Source: Treponema sp. UBA1793
GTDB taxonomy: Bacteria; Spirochaetota; Spirochaetia; Treponematales; Treponemataceae
NCBI GenBank assembly: GCA_002314445.1
Contig: DCFX01000037.1
Span: 1-29,927, forward strand
Direction of reading: 5' to 3'
DNA length: 29,927 bases
Within the stretch, counting starts at the first letter, position 1. Each line of letters starts with the position of its first letter. Both the position numbers and the translations under genes were made by a program. Of this stretch, positions 22,023-29,927 are shown piece after piece. The notes below the pieces were generated by a model that did not search any database, was not told the origin of the DNA, and saw only the letters and a program-made list of their open reading frames with translations.

Positions 22023-23156
22023 ATGAAAAAGGTACTACTCTTACTTACAGCCGCATACATACTGATTTTTTCCGCTGCGCCAGCTGTCTGCGGAGGTTTA
22101 AATAATACCGGATGGACGGTATGTGTTTCGCTTGTAGCACAGAAAACGTATATTTATAAAAAAGATGAGCTTGAACGCATTCTCCCGTGTTCCACCGGTG
22201 TCCCCGGAACAGCTGATGCGACGCCGGAAGGAGCATATATCCTTAATGAAACAGGAAAGAATCGGGGCAGACAGTTTTATTCTCCCCGTTATGGCGATAC
22301 TGCCGTTTTCTGGGTCGGGTTTATAGGAGGAACATACGTATTCCGTTCTGTCGCTCTGGGAGCTGACGGGAAAGCGTTGAACTCCGCCCTGTCAAAACTG
22401 GGGCAGCCAGTCACTCACGGAAGCGTCTGTTTTTCCGAAGATGATGCACACTGGTTTTACCGGAACGTTCCTGACAGGTCAAGAGTGCAAATATGCAGGG
22501 AGTGGGATGCAGGCAGTACGGGAGTGACGGGCAGCATACGGACGAAAGATGATGTATCCGCATTTCTGGCATCTGACATGGACGGATACCGCCAGAAGCA
22601 TTTATTAAGCTGTGAGATTGCACTCACACGGTTGTCCCTTGCGATTATTGGCATACGCAACCTGAGTGAGGATGCAATTCTGGACATCATTCCGAAAGGT
22701 ACTGATCCTGAACACTTTTTTGTATGTGATGACATTGACGCCGGCCGCAGGAATCGGGACGGGTCTATTCACTGGAATAATTACGGAACGCACCCTCCAG
22801 TGGTTGTGAATACAATCAATTCTTTTATGAGGCTGTATCATGTCGATTCTGCATGGTCAGTGCAGGAGATGCATGCGGACGATGTACGGCTGCGTGAGAT
22901 GATACGGAATGATCCGTCATTCCGCGGCGCCATTCTCTGGCTTGTCGGTCACCCCGAACGGTGGGGAACTAATCCTCCCGTAAATGAGCGGGGAATGGTA
23001 CTCGGCGAACATGTGCGTTTTCTCGAACCGGTACTTGGTTCCGGGGGATGTTTCAGAATACGTGATCCGGAGACTGGCAGGCTGATTGAATCAGAAAGTA
23101 CAGGAGCAGGGCGGAACCTCTTTTCATACCGGATTGCAGCATTATTTCAGTCATAA
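22023..23156 (+). CDS. Secreted L,D-transpeptidase-like / C39-like peptidase fusion
   Basis: A 377-residue exported protein with a signal peptide (MKKVLLLLTAAYILIFSAAPAVCG). Residues about 25-175 resemble a YkuD L,D-transpeptidase domain (YIYKKDELERILPCSTGVPGTADATPEGAYIL...FWVGFIGGTYVFRSV). The active-site stretch reads THGSVCFSEDDAHWFY (H132, S134, C136) where the family has SHGC[IV]R; the cysteine is displaced by two positions. Residues about 190-370 resemble a C39-like papain-fold domain with LSCEIALTRLSLAI (C197), EHVRFL (H330) and RDPETG (D348). It may cut or cross-link peptidoglycan or its attached proteins. The ATG at 22023 fits the signal peptide, but the ribosome site is weak (GAGAAAAG). 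Confidence 0.72.
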   Translation: MKKVLLLLTAAYILIFSAAPAVCGGLNNTGWTVCVSLVAQKTYIYKKDELERILPCSTGVPGTADATPEGAYILNETGKNRGRQFYSPRYGDTAVFWVGFIGGTYVFRSVALGADGKALNSALSKLGQPVTHGSVCFSEDDAHWFYRNVPDRSRVQICREWDAGSTGVTGSIRTKDDVSAFLASDMDGYRQKHLLSCEIALTRLSLAIIGIRNLSEDAILDIIPKGTDPEHFFVCDDIDAGRRNRDGSIHWNNYGTHPPVVVNTINSFMRLYHVDSAWSVQEMHADDVRLREMIRNDPSFRGAILWLVGHPERWGTNPPVNERGMVLGEHVRFLEPVLGSGGCFRIRDPETGRLIESESTGAGRNLFSYRIAALFQS

Positions 23157-23161
23157 TCCTG

Positions 23162-23190
23162 TTGACAAATTCTTTTTTCCTGTATATACC
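23162..23190 (+). promoter_or_regulatory. Promoter of the permease/DUF1980 operon
   Basis: Perfect TTGACA (23162-23167), 17-base spacer, TATACC (23185-23190). It begins 6 bases after the transpeptidase-like stop. Confidence 0.7.
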
Positions 23191-23208
23191 AGTCTTCTTG
23201 AGTAATAT

Positions 23209-23221
23209 GCAAGTTACTTGC
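23209..23221. promoter_or_regulatory. Palindrome between promoter and permease start
   Basis: GCAAGT-T-ACTTGC is a 6-bp inverted repeat with one central base, about 12 bases beyond the expected transcription start, overlapping the proposed TTG start codon. This is a repressor-operator position. Its TTGCAAAT edge recalls the larger palindrome upstream of the metal-binding protein gene, but the match is short. Confidence 0.4.
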
Positions 23222-24165
23222 AAATAGTCGGGAGGCCCGGAATTTTACACGCATGTACGCTCTTTACCGGGACGTGGCTGGAAGCCGTTCCATTTCTTTT
23301 ACTTGGTATTCTCTTCTCGTCAATCGTACAGGTTTTTGTTCCTGACGGTTTCCTTCAGAAAGTCTTTCCCCGCAATCCCGTTCTGGGAATCGGGTTCGGT
23401 ATTCTGGGGGGCTTTTTTATGCCTGTCTGCGATTGCGCATCTGTTCCTGTATTTCGCTCTCTCACTAAAAAGGGAATACCGCTGCCTGCCGCAGTTGCTT
23501 TTTTAACGGCGGCTCCGATTATCAATCCTGTCGTCATGCTGTCTACCTGGTATGCATACGGCGGAAATATCCGCATTGTTTTTGCACGCACTTTTTTGGG
23601 AATGATTTGTTCGGTTCTTACTGCTGCAACTTTTACAGGCAGAAAGGCTGCAGATTTTATAACTGCAGCAGATTCTGCGGAATCCTGCGGGGAGTGCGGG
23701 TACTGCAGCGGAACATCATTTTCCGGAAAATGTGCGGCTGTCCTTTCCTACAGCAGGGAGGAATTTATAGAAGCAGGCAGCTGGCAGACAATCGGTATAG
23801 CAATTGCAACGCTGTTTCAGGTTCTGAGCGGCAGCATAAGCAGTTCTTTCCACAGAGTATCATTTTTCTCAGGAAACTGCGGCGTGATTTTTTCCGTACT
23901 GGTGATGATGATACTGGCATACTGCCTTTCACTTTGTTCTACCTCGGATGCAGTCATTTGTTCTGTTATTGGTAAAAGTTTTGCTCCTTCCGCCCAGCTT
24001 GCCTTTCTCGTTTTCGGCCCCATGATGGATATTAAAAATACCATTCTGCTGGGAGGAATGTGCTCCCCGAAAATGGCAGGCCGTATGGCAGGTACGACAT
24101 TTTGTGTCTGCCTGCTCGTTATGGCTGCATTTGCGTTATTCTGCACGGGAGTTAAAATCTTATGA
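23218..24165 (+). CDS. DUF318/YraQ-type permease
   Basis: A 315-residue membrane protein with about eight hydrophobic segments of the permease family annotated as DUF318, YraQ or ArsP-like. The family hallmark MPVCDCASVPVFRSLTKKGIPLPAAVAFLTAAPIINPVV is present, with a second repeat (CSTSDAVICSVI...FGPMMDIKNTILL) further on. The central loop (about residues 155-185) is Cys-rich, CGECGYC and GKC, possibly metal-binding. The start is uncertain: TTG at 23218 is the first possible start after an in-frame stop at 23203, but GGGAGG at about 23229 would serve a start further in that is not ATG. Together with the next gene it matches the two-component permease SMU_746/SMU_747 type; the substrate is unknown. 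Confidence 0.88.
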   Translation: MQIVGRPGILHACTLFTGTWLEAVPFLLLGILFSSIVQVFVPDGFLQKVFPRNPVLGIGFGILGGFFMPVCDCASVPVFRSLTKKGIPLPAAVAFLTAAPIINPVVMLSTWYAYGGNIRIVFARTFLGMICSVLTAATFTGRKAADFITAADSAESCGECGYCSGTSFSGKCAAVLSYSREEFIEAGSWQTIGIAIATLFQVLSGSISSSFHRVSFFSGNCGVIFSVLVMMILAYCLSLCSTSDAVICSVIGKSFAPSAQLAFLVFGPMMDIKNTILLGGMCSPKMAGRMAGTTFCVCLLVMAAFALFCTGVKIL

Positions 24166-25094
24166 AAACAAAAAAAGTACGGTTTACGGCGGATTTTATA
24201 GAAGCCGGCCTTTTTCTCTGGATTGGCATACTCCTTGTAGGTATTGTGGCGCAGAATATCACCAGATTTTTCGTTGTTCACCGGCTGAAACCGTTTATTG
24301 CAGGCACGGGTATTATATGTATCTGCTGGGGAATGCAGAAAGTATCTGCTTTTTTTTCCAGTGCAGAGAATCAGCAGCATCAGGAACAGGAGGCTTCTGA
24401 AACGGTATATCATTTCAGACTGCTGATTTTTTACTGTCTTGCGCTGTGTGTCAGCCTTGCTGTTTTTCAGTACAGAGGGGCAGGTGCTCAGAGGAATACA
24501 CATACTCCTGCAGCGAAAAACGGGACTATAACAGAGAACGAACTGAATTCGCAGATACAGCGATATCCCGGAGGCACGTCACCGTCAGGCAGTGAGGCGC
24601 AGGATGAGGCTCCTCTCCAGGATGGTGCCGGAATGGAAACGTCGGTGAATAAGATACAGACGCTGCCTCATACCTTAACAACTGCATCGGGACAGACTCT
24701 CGGCGGATATTATCCCGATGAAAAGCGCATATGCATAAGCGATACTGAAGGTGCCGGCTGGATACAGGAGATAGAGGAGCATACATCGTTGTATACCGGT
24801 TGGACTATTACAATGAAGGGCTGCGTCGTGACCGATCCTGCCGTGTTCGGTCCAGGTATGTTTTGCCCTTCCCGGGAACTTATGACATGCTGCGTTGCCG
24901 ATCTTTCTCTTATAGGCTTTACCTGCAGCTATGACACGAACGGCCCTTTCGCGGCCCTCATACACGACGGTTCCTGGGTAACCGTTACAGGAATACTGAA
25001 GCAGGGTGATTTTCAGGGTCAGCCTGAACCGCAGATTGTCTGTACACATATTGAAAAAGCTGATCCTCCGGCAGATGTATATCTCTATCCCTGA
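24162..25094 (+). CDS. DUF1980/TIGR03943 membrane protein, permease partner
   Basis: A 310-residue protein with three or so N-terminal membrane helices, a variable hydrophilic linker of about 80 residues rich in Q, G, E and T, and a conserved C-terminal domain. The motif FCPSRELMTCCVADLSLIGF matches the R...CC.AD....G signature of the family. The ATG overlaps the permease stop (ATGA), so the two products are probably subunits of one complex. In Streptococcus mutans a similar pair was linked to growth at low pH; whether that applies here is unknown. Confidence 0.88.
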   Translation: MKTKKVRFTADFIEAGLFLWIGILLVGIVAQNITRFFVVHRLKPFIAGTGIICICWGMQKVSAFFSSAENQQHQEQEASETVYHFRLLIFYCLALCVSLAVFQYRGAGAQRNTHTPAAKNGTITENELNSQIQRYPGGTSPSGSEAQDEAPLQDGAGMETSVNKIQTLPHTLTTASGQTLGGYYPDEKRICISDTEGAGWIQEIEEHTSLYTGWTITMKGCVVTDPAVFGPGMFCPSRELMTCCVADLSLIGFTCSYDTNGPFAALIHDGSWVTVTGILKQGDFQGQPEPQIVCTHIEKADPPADVYLYP

Positions 25095-25098
25095 ATGT

Positions 25099-25127
25099 AT
25101 ATGACATAATAACAGATATTGTCATAT
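25099..25127. promoter_or_regulatory. Inverted repeat upstream of the fabH promoter
   Basis: ATATGACA (25099-25106) and TGTCATAT (25120-25127) are exact reverse complements 13 bases apart. The right arm runs into the -35 box of the fabH promoter, and a third related element (TTGACATTAT) follows. This suggests a regulator of fatty-acid genes, but it does not match the FapR or FabT consensus that I know. Confidence 0.45.
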
Positions 25128-25156
25128 TGACATTATTTTTTTAATTCTGTTATAGT
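25127..25156 (+). promoter_or_regulatory. Promoter of fabH
   Basis: Perfect TTGACA (25127-25132), an 18-base T-rich spacer and TATAGT (25151-25156, five of six matches). It lies 31 bases before the fabH start. Confidence 0.7.
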
Positions 25157-25186
25157 GTGCCTGTATATTTTTTACAGGAGGCGTAT

Positions 25187-26200
25187 ATGGCTGTCGAAAT
25201 AACCGCAACAGGGAGCTATGTGCCGGAAAAGACACTGACCAATGATGACCTTTCCAGAATAGTTGATACATCTGATGAATGGATTCTCTCCCACACCGGC
25301 ATAGAATCGCGTCATATTGCCCGCGCTGATGAAGCGGCAAGTGATCTTGCCTGTCAGGCTGCGATGAATGCACTGAAAGCAGTCAATCCTGAGCATCCCG
25401 ATTATGCGGCCGAAAGTATAGAGCTTATTGTGGTTGCAACCGCTTCACCTGATTATGTCGGCTTCCCTTCCGTCGCCTGTATAGTACAGGATCGGATTGG
25501 TGCGCAGAATGCTGCCGCATTCGATATCACTGCCGGCTGCTCAGGTTTTGTATATGCACTCGATACTGCTGTCTGCATGATGGCTGCCGGCGGAAGAAAA
25601 AGGGCACTCGTTATCGGGACAGAAGTACTGTCCCGCCTCACAGACTGGACCGACCGCAATACCTGCATTTTGTTCGGTGACGGTGCAGGCGCAGTTGTCC
25701 TTGAATTGACGCAGGGGGAGGCACAGGGAGTGCAGTGCAGTGGTGTTATCCGTTCCATCCTCGGAGCTGATGGAACAGGCGCAGATAAACTGATTGTCCG
25801 CAGGGGCGGCACTCGCGCACCATTTATTTCCGGTGAAACAGTCGGGAAACCGCCTTATATCGAAATGGACGGGCATGCGGTGTATCTTTTTGCCGTAAAT
25901 GCCGTTACCCGGACTATACAGCGCCTGCTTGAACGGGACGGCATTTCGATAGAAAATGTTAAAAGGATTATACCTCACCAGGCAAATAAGCGGATTATAG
26001 AAGCAGCAGCAAAACGGCTGGGAATCAGTACTGATATCTTCTTTCTCAATATGGAAAAATATGCGAATACGTCTGCAGCATCAGTTCCGATTGCCCTTGA
26101 TGAACTTGCCCGGTCAGGAGGACTGGAAAAAGGTGACATCATTATAACCTTGGGTTTCGGAGCCGGCTTGACATACGGAGGGAACCTCATTGTCTGGTAA
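25187..26200 (+). CDS. fabH: Beta-ketoacyl-ACP synthase III (FabH)
   Basis: FabH condenses acetyl-CoA with malonyl-ACP to start type II fatty-acid synthesis. The 337-residue chain has the catalytic triad Cys118 (ITAGCSGFVYAL), His264 (IIPHQANKRI) and Asn294 (YANTSAASVPIAL), the N-terminal TSDEWILSHTGIESRHIA and the C-terminal GFGAGLTYGG. The ATG at 25187 has AGGAGG 6 bases upstream. The frame can be read back to 25157 but the extension covers the promoter region. No other fab genes lie next to it, and it has its own promoter. Confidence 0.97.
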   Translation: MAVEITATGSYVPEKTLTNDDLSRIVDTSDEWILSHTGIESRHIARADEAASDLACQAAMNALKAVNPEHPDYAAESIELIVVATASPDYVGFPSVACIVQDRIGAQNAAAFDITAGCSGFVYALDTAVCMMAAGGRKRALVIGTEVLSRLTDWTDRNTCILFGDGAGAVVLELTQGEAQGVQCSGVIRSILGADGTGADKLIVRRGGTRAPFISGETVGKPPYIEMDGHAVYLFAVNAVTRTIQRLLERDGISIENVKRIIPHQANKRIIEAAAKRLGISTDIFFLNMEKYANTSAASVPIALDELARSGGLEKGDIIITLGFGAGLTYGGNLIVW

Positions 26201-26251
26201 TTGTATATTTCAGGAAAATGTTTAAAAACTCCAAAAATAAGCAGAAAAATA

Positions 26252-26280
26252 TTGTCTTCGTTTTTTTTTTACGTTATACT
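26252..26280 (+). promoter_or_regulatory. Promoter of the short chemoreceptor gene
   Basis: TTGTCT (26252-26257), a 17-base spacer containing a run of ten T, and TATACT (26275-26280). It lies 66 bases before the start codon. No sigma-28-type motility promoter is seen. Confidence 0.65.
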
Positions 26281-26345
26281 GACGCCGCGTTATGGAATGC
26301 TGATTATCCATTGCAGCTTGTATGGTTTTCATAAAAGGATGATAT

Positions 26346-27350
26346 ATGCAGAAAAAAAATCAGACTGAAGAATTAAATTCCGTTTTTAATAAACTGATGG
26401 GCGATTACAAAACACTCCGGCATTCACTTGACGATATATACAATCAGTCCCAGAATATCCGGGTTTTATCATTCAATTCTGCAATAGAAGCCGCAAGGGC
26501 AGGGCAGGCCGGCAGCGGATTTAAAGTAATATCAGAAGAAATACGGAATATTTCGGAAAAAAATGATGCCGGCAGTAAAACGTGCAATGTTGTCGTGGAT
26601 CACATTGAGAAGAAAATGTACGATCTCATCGGGATTCGTACTGCTGATGTTGCATTCGACATCATCGACAAAATAGACAGAAACCTGTTTGAACGGTACT
26701 GCGATGTCCAGGCATGGGCATCATTCAGCAGGATAATAGAAGCATGCACCAATCCGTCCGAAGGAACGTACAAAAGTGCGGAAAATGTTCTTGAGCGCAT
26801 GGTAAAAATTTATGAAGTATATCATGATGCCATTCTCACCGATATAAACGGCAATGTTATCTGCGCCGGAATCCGTAAAGAACTGCGGGGTGCGAATTTT
26901 TCAAATAAAGAATGGTTCAAATCTGTTTGTGCGGAAAGAAAGACAGTATATTCAGACATGTATTATTCGGCGTCAAGAAAAACGTGGGCAGTTGCGTATA
27001 CATGTCCTGTTATTGCTCCTGACGGCAGCGTGGCTGGCGTTCTGTCAACAAGGTTCAACTGGCAGTATATTCTGAATATCGTGGATATGTCAAAAATTTC
27101 CGCACATGGGGAAATCTGCGTTGTAAATAGCGAAGGTGCAGTTATAGCATCCCGCAACAAAGCTGATATTCTAAAAAGAAATCTTTCGTCGACAGAAGCA
27201 TTCCAGCAGATTTTATCAGGTACCCCTTACGGATACTGTTACATAAAAAATGCCGGTACAGCGTTTACTGTATACGGCTATGCCCATACAAACGGATACA
27301 ATTCATATCCCGGGAAAAACTGGTCAGTCATAATCAGGGAAGAGTATTGA
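26346..27350 (+). CDS. Short chemoreceptor with C-terminal Cache domain
   Basis: A 334-residue soluble protein with reversed domain order. Residues about 34-72 hold only the chemoreceptor hairpin tip (NIRVLSFNSAIEAARAGQAGSGFKVISEEIRNIS) flanked by short helices, without the long coiled coil that receptors use for methylation. Residues about 95-325 resemble a Cache ligand-binding domain (IYEVYHDAILTDINGNVICAGI, GANFSNKEWFKSV, WAVAYTCPVIAPDGSVAGVLSTRFNWQYI, GEICVVNSEGAVIASRN). No signal peptide or membrane helix is present, so the Cache domain would be in the cytoplasm. The hairpin position that is usually Glu is Gln. The ATG has AAGGA 7 bases upstream. It may bind CheA/CheW directly or act as a regulator of other receptors. 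Confidence 0.88.
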   Translation: MQKKNQTEELNSVFNKLMGDYKTLRHSLDDIYNQSQNIRVLSFNSAIEAARAGQAGSGFKVISEEIRNISEKNDAGSKTCNVVVDHIEKKMYDLIGIRTADVAFDIIDKIDRNLFERYCDVQAWASFSRIIEACTNPSEGTYKSAENVLERMVKIYEVYHDAILTDINGNVICAGIRKELRGANFSNKEWFKSVCAERKTVYSDMYYSASRKTWAVAYTCPVIAPDGSVAGVLSTRFNWQYILNIVDMSKISAHGEICVVNSEGAVIASRNKADILKRNLSSTEAFQQILSGTPYGYCYIKNAGTAFTVYGYAHTNGYNSYPGKNWSVIIREEY

Positions 27351-27398
27351 TTATGGCAGCCTTTCCCGGATAAATTTTTCTGCCGGCAGCAGCTGGAT

Positions 27399-29507
27399 TT
27401 ATACTTTGAATTGATCGATCTGATTACCGATCCTCACAATCGTATCGTTTACATTTTTTGATATACCGTGAAGCGCCGTTCCTGTTTCGTTTATCTTGTG
27501 TGCTCCGGTTTCCATCTCCGCTACTTTTTCTTTCATTGACGACGTTGCATCCTGAAGACGCTTCACCTCATCAAGTATAGCCTTCTGTCCGGCACTCATT
27601 TCCGACGAAGCTGTACGTACTTCCGCAGTACTGTCGTTCATCATGTGGAGCGCATCGCCGATCTGCTTTGAACCGGACAGCTGTTCTTCCATCGCGTTTT
27701 TAATCTGCATGACAAGTGTATCAGTTTCTTTTATGTTTTCGGAAACGGACCCGAATGCATTTGTAGTTTCCGCAGATGCTGACACGACAGTTCCGATCGA
27801 ACTCTGTATTTTTTTCAGTTCATCTCCGATCGTTTTCGATTGTGCGGTAGACGTTTCCGAAAGTTTTCTGATTTCGTCGGCGACAACGCTGAATCCTTTT
27901 CCAGCTTCACCTGCGTGGGCAGCTTCGATTGCAGCATTCATTGCGAGCAGGTTTGTCTGGCTTGCAATACTTGCAATTGCGGCATTTGCGTCTTCCAGCA
28001 TTTCCGACTGGCTTGAAATAAGTTCTATCTGTTCGCTTACCCGTTCCTGTTTCGTCATGCCGTCCCTGGAACGCTCTTCGAGCGACGTGAAAGACTGTGC
28101 CATCTGCTCAACGGATTTATTAACGCTGCCGATATTTCCGATCATCTGTTCTACCGCAGCAGATGCCTGGGAAATTCCGCTTGCCTGATTTTCAATCATT
28201 TTTTCAAGGGAGACGATATTCTGTGAAATTTCGGTTACCGCACCGGCAGTTTCTTCAACGCTTGCCGACTGGCTCGTTATTTCTTTTTTGACACTGTCGA
28301 TATCGGATAATATCTGCATTATAGCGCTTGACGTTCCCTCTATACTCGTCTGAAGTATACCTCCGCTTGATGAAAGATCATCTTTCGATTTTTTGAGGTC
28401 GGTCATAATATTCTGAAGTTTTTCGATAAACTGGTTAAACCCGTTTACAATCGAGCCGATTTCATTGTTAACTGTCCTGTCAAGACGCCGGGTCAGATCC
28501 GCATTTCCCGTTGCTATACCCTGTATTGATTTTTCGACACCTTTGAGCGGTTTTATCATATTCAGGACGGTTAATGCTGTTATCAGAATAAGTATGGTGA
28601 CAAAAACGACGCAGAGAATGGCAAGTGTCTTTCCCAGTTCGGTTGCAGTTGCATTTACTTCTTTTTCAGGAACAACCGCGACAATAGACCATGAGGTATT
28701 CTTTATAGGGCCGAAGAATCCATAAGACCTTTCTCCGGTAGAATTTACAATAAATTCTGTTCCTGATTCCCTGGTCTTTATTCTTGCCAACACCCTGAGT
28801 ATCCCAGGATCCGGACTTTTGTTCAGATTTTTCATGATAAGTTCTTTGTCAGGATCCGCAAGGCAGGTGCCATCACCTCCGATTATGGAAAGATAGCCGT
28901 TTGTTCCGACTTTGACTGTTTCCACAATTTCCTGCAGATGTTCAAGTGTTACAACTCCTCCAAAAAAACCAAGCTTTTTATGATTTGAGTCATAGGCCGC
29001 GGAACATACAATATAAATAAGTGAATTGTCAAGCCTTGATTTGACTGGATCGCTGACGCATAAATCAGTTCCTTCTTTCTGCATTTCTTTTACGTAGGCG
29101 CGGTCTGCCAAATCTACATACTGTCCTGAATCACTCATCGACATTCCGGCCATATTGCAGAAAAAAATGCTGCTGAAATCGGCAGATCGCCTGTCCTGAT
29201 TTTTCCGTATCCATGCAACGATTCCATCTATATCACCTTCTTTTACGAAATCCGATTCTGTATACAAATGCATTTCACGAATAAACTGCTGGTTCCATGA
29301 ATTGATTGTGTCTGCATATACAGGAACCATCCCTTTTATATTATTGGAAAGACTTTTTTCAGACCCTTTTGCAACAGAAAGATATGACAATACTCCCAAT
29401 GTAACAAGCAGCACCGTGATTATAGTTCCCAGCCGTACAGAGAATTGTACAATTATACTTTTTCTCTTTTTTTCCGCAGTTTTCTTTTCGGAAGAGAAAT
29501 TCTTCAT
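27399..29507 (-). CDS. Methyl-accepting chemotaxis protein with dCache sensor domain
   Basis: A 702-residue membrane receptor. It has a first membrane helix (about residues 20-40), a periplasmic double-Cache-like domain (about 45-285, with SSIFFCNMAGMSMSDSGQYVDLADRAYVKEM and WSIVAVVPEKEV), a second helix (about 295-320), a HAMP domain (IKPLKGVEKSIQGIATGNADLTRRL), and a signalling coiled coil with hairpin IASQTNLLAMNAAIEAAHAGEAGKGFSVVADEIRKLS. The start is set at 29507 because AAGGAG lies 10 bases upstream and MKNFSSEKKTAEKKRK gives a positive N-terminus before the helix; the frame can be read back to 29645. The gene converges with the short Cache receptor. The ligand cannot be read from the sequence. 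Confidence 0.93.
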   Translation of the reverse strand: MKNFSSEKKTAEKKRKSIIVQFSVRLGTIITVLLVTLGVLSYLSVAKGSEKSLSNNIKGMVPVYADTINSWNQQFIREMHLYTESDFVKEGDIDGIVAWIRKNQDRRSADFSSIFFCNMAGMSMSDSGQYVDLADRAYVKEMQKEGTDLCVSDPVKSRLDNSLIYIVCSAAYDSNHKKLGFFGGVVTLEHLQEIVETVKVGTNGYLSIIGGDGTCLADPDKELIMKNLNKSPDPGILRVLARIKTRESGTEFIVNSTGERSYGFFGPIKNTSWSIVAVVPEKEVNATATELGKTLAILCVVFVTILILITALTVLNMIKPLKGVEKSIQGIATGNADLTRRLDRTVNNEIGSIVNGFNQFIEKLQNIMTDLKKSKDDLSSSGGILQTSIEGTSSAIMQILSDIDSVKKEITSQSASVEETAGAVTEISQNIVSLEKMIENQASGISQASAAVEQMIGNIGSVNKSVEQMAQSFTSLEERSRDGMTKQERVSEQIELISSQSEMLEDANAAIASIASQTNLLAMNAAIEAAHAGEAGKGFSVVADEIRKLSETSTAQSKTIGDELKKIQSSIGTVVSASAETTNAFGSVSENIKETDTLVMQIKNAMEEQLSGSKQIGDALHMMNDSTAEVRTASSEMSAGQKAILDEVKRLQDATSSMKEKVAEMETGAHKINETGTALHGISKNVNDTIVRIGNQIDQFKV

Positions 29508-29588
29508 AAGGTAATATCTCCTTAATAGTTCAAAATTAATAATACCAAGAGTCTCTCCTGATATTATTATAGAACTTTTCGATATAGT

Positions 29589-29617
29589 AGTATAACCCGT
29601 AAAGGTTAGTAAAACAA
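29589..29617 (-). promoter_or_regulatory. Candidate promoter of the dCache chemoreceptor
   Basis: On the minus strand TTGTTT (29617-29612), a 17-base spacer and TATACT (29594-29589) lie about 80 bases before the receptor start. An A+T-rich section with ATTATT repeats follows to the ribosome site. Confidence 0.5.
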
Positions 29618-29619
29618 GA

Positions 29620-29927
29620 CGCACTGTCAGCATAAAAATAAGCATACGATGCCCGAGACTTTTTGTGCCGGAAAAAAGTTCAGCGGAATATTGACATCCT
29701 GCAGAAAAACAGGTACCGTCTTTTCAAAGCTGAGACGGAGACAAGTAGGTTCCCCTCTGCGGTACAGAGAAAATTTCCGGAAGCATTTATGCTCAGGCTG
29801 AGAGAAATTTACCGCATGGAAACGGCACTCTGCCGGCGGCATCTGCCGTCCGAAAACCACTCCCGAGCCGCACACCGAAATGTACCAGGAATCATGATTC
29901 TATCCGCAGATACAAAGTAGACTGTGC
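29620..29927. other. Unassigned end of the window
   Basis: Some 300 bases hold reading frames on both strands (29663-29920 plus, 29627-29875 minus), neither with a convincing ribosome site nor any family I recognise. The plus-strand frame ends at a stop at 29918-29920 and its encoded 85 residues are rich in Arg and Lys without hydrophobic pattern. It may be non-coding, or the remains of a gene. Confidence 0.3.

Noticed and set aside
27311..27369. CCGGGAAA / TTTCCCGG inverted repeat near the end of the short Cache receptor
   Set aside because: The loop is over 40 bases and no clean T run follows; not strong enough to call a terminator.
29663..29920. Plus-strand frame of 85 codons at the end of the window
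   Set aside because: No ribosome site and no recognisable domain; it could be a gene remnant but there is not enough sequence to tell.

Overview
The window looks like chromosome from a motile, mostly anaerobic bacterium. My best guess is a spirochaete of the Treponema group, but this is inference. It rests on three things: the pairing of an oxygen-binding di-iron (ODP) sensor with a membrane-free chemoreceptor (a system worked out in Treponema denticola), four chemoreceptor-type proteins in 30 kb, and many anaerobe-type iron-sulfur and flavin genes. No rRNA, tRNA, CRISPR array, insertion sequence or phage gene was seen.

Region 1 (1-6950, + strand) is a tightly packed chemotaxis run: the end of cheW, a membrane chemoreceptor, cheR, cheB, a membrane HD-GYP c-di-GMP phosphodiesterase, an ODP oxygen/iron sensor and a cytoplasmic chemoreceptor without a sensor domain. 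Gaps are 4-30 bases with no internal terminator visible, so it may be one operon. CheB has glycine where the catalytic serine should be. Base composition drops sharply at about 3,900, and again between the signalling and sensor halves of the first receptor.

Region 2 (6960-15132, - strand) holds enolase with its own structured leader, then an apparent operon of a Fur-family regulator, a zinc/manganese-type ABC importer (binding protein, ATPase, permease) and a ketopantoate-reductase-like gene. A perfect 15-bp inverted repeat lies between the regulator and the binding protein. Upstream is an 823-residue fusion of CoA-disulfide reductase, rhodanese, TusA and DsrE-like domains.

Region 3 (15133-21992, + strand) starts with about 500 bases without a convincing gene. 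It continues with a PTS EIIA-like protein coupled to a CPA2 cation/proton antiporter with CBS domains, a metallo-beta-lactamase-fold hydrolase, a flavin-reductase-like protein, and a NifX/ORP-like protein, two ferredoxin-containing MinD/Mrp-type ATPases and a second NifX/ORP-like protein. The last four resemble the anaerobe-specific orange protein (ORP) cluster. A 21-bp perfect hairpin ends the run.

Region 4 (22023-29927) has an L,D-transpeptidase-like/C39-like fusion, a DUF318 permease with its DUF1980 partner, fabH with its own promoter, a very short chemoreceptor with its Cache domain at the C-terminus, and a divergent full-length dCache chemoreceptor. The last 300 bases hold nothing I can assign.
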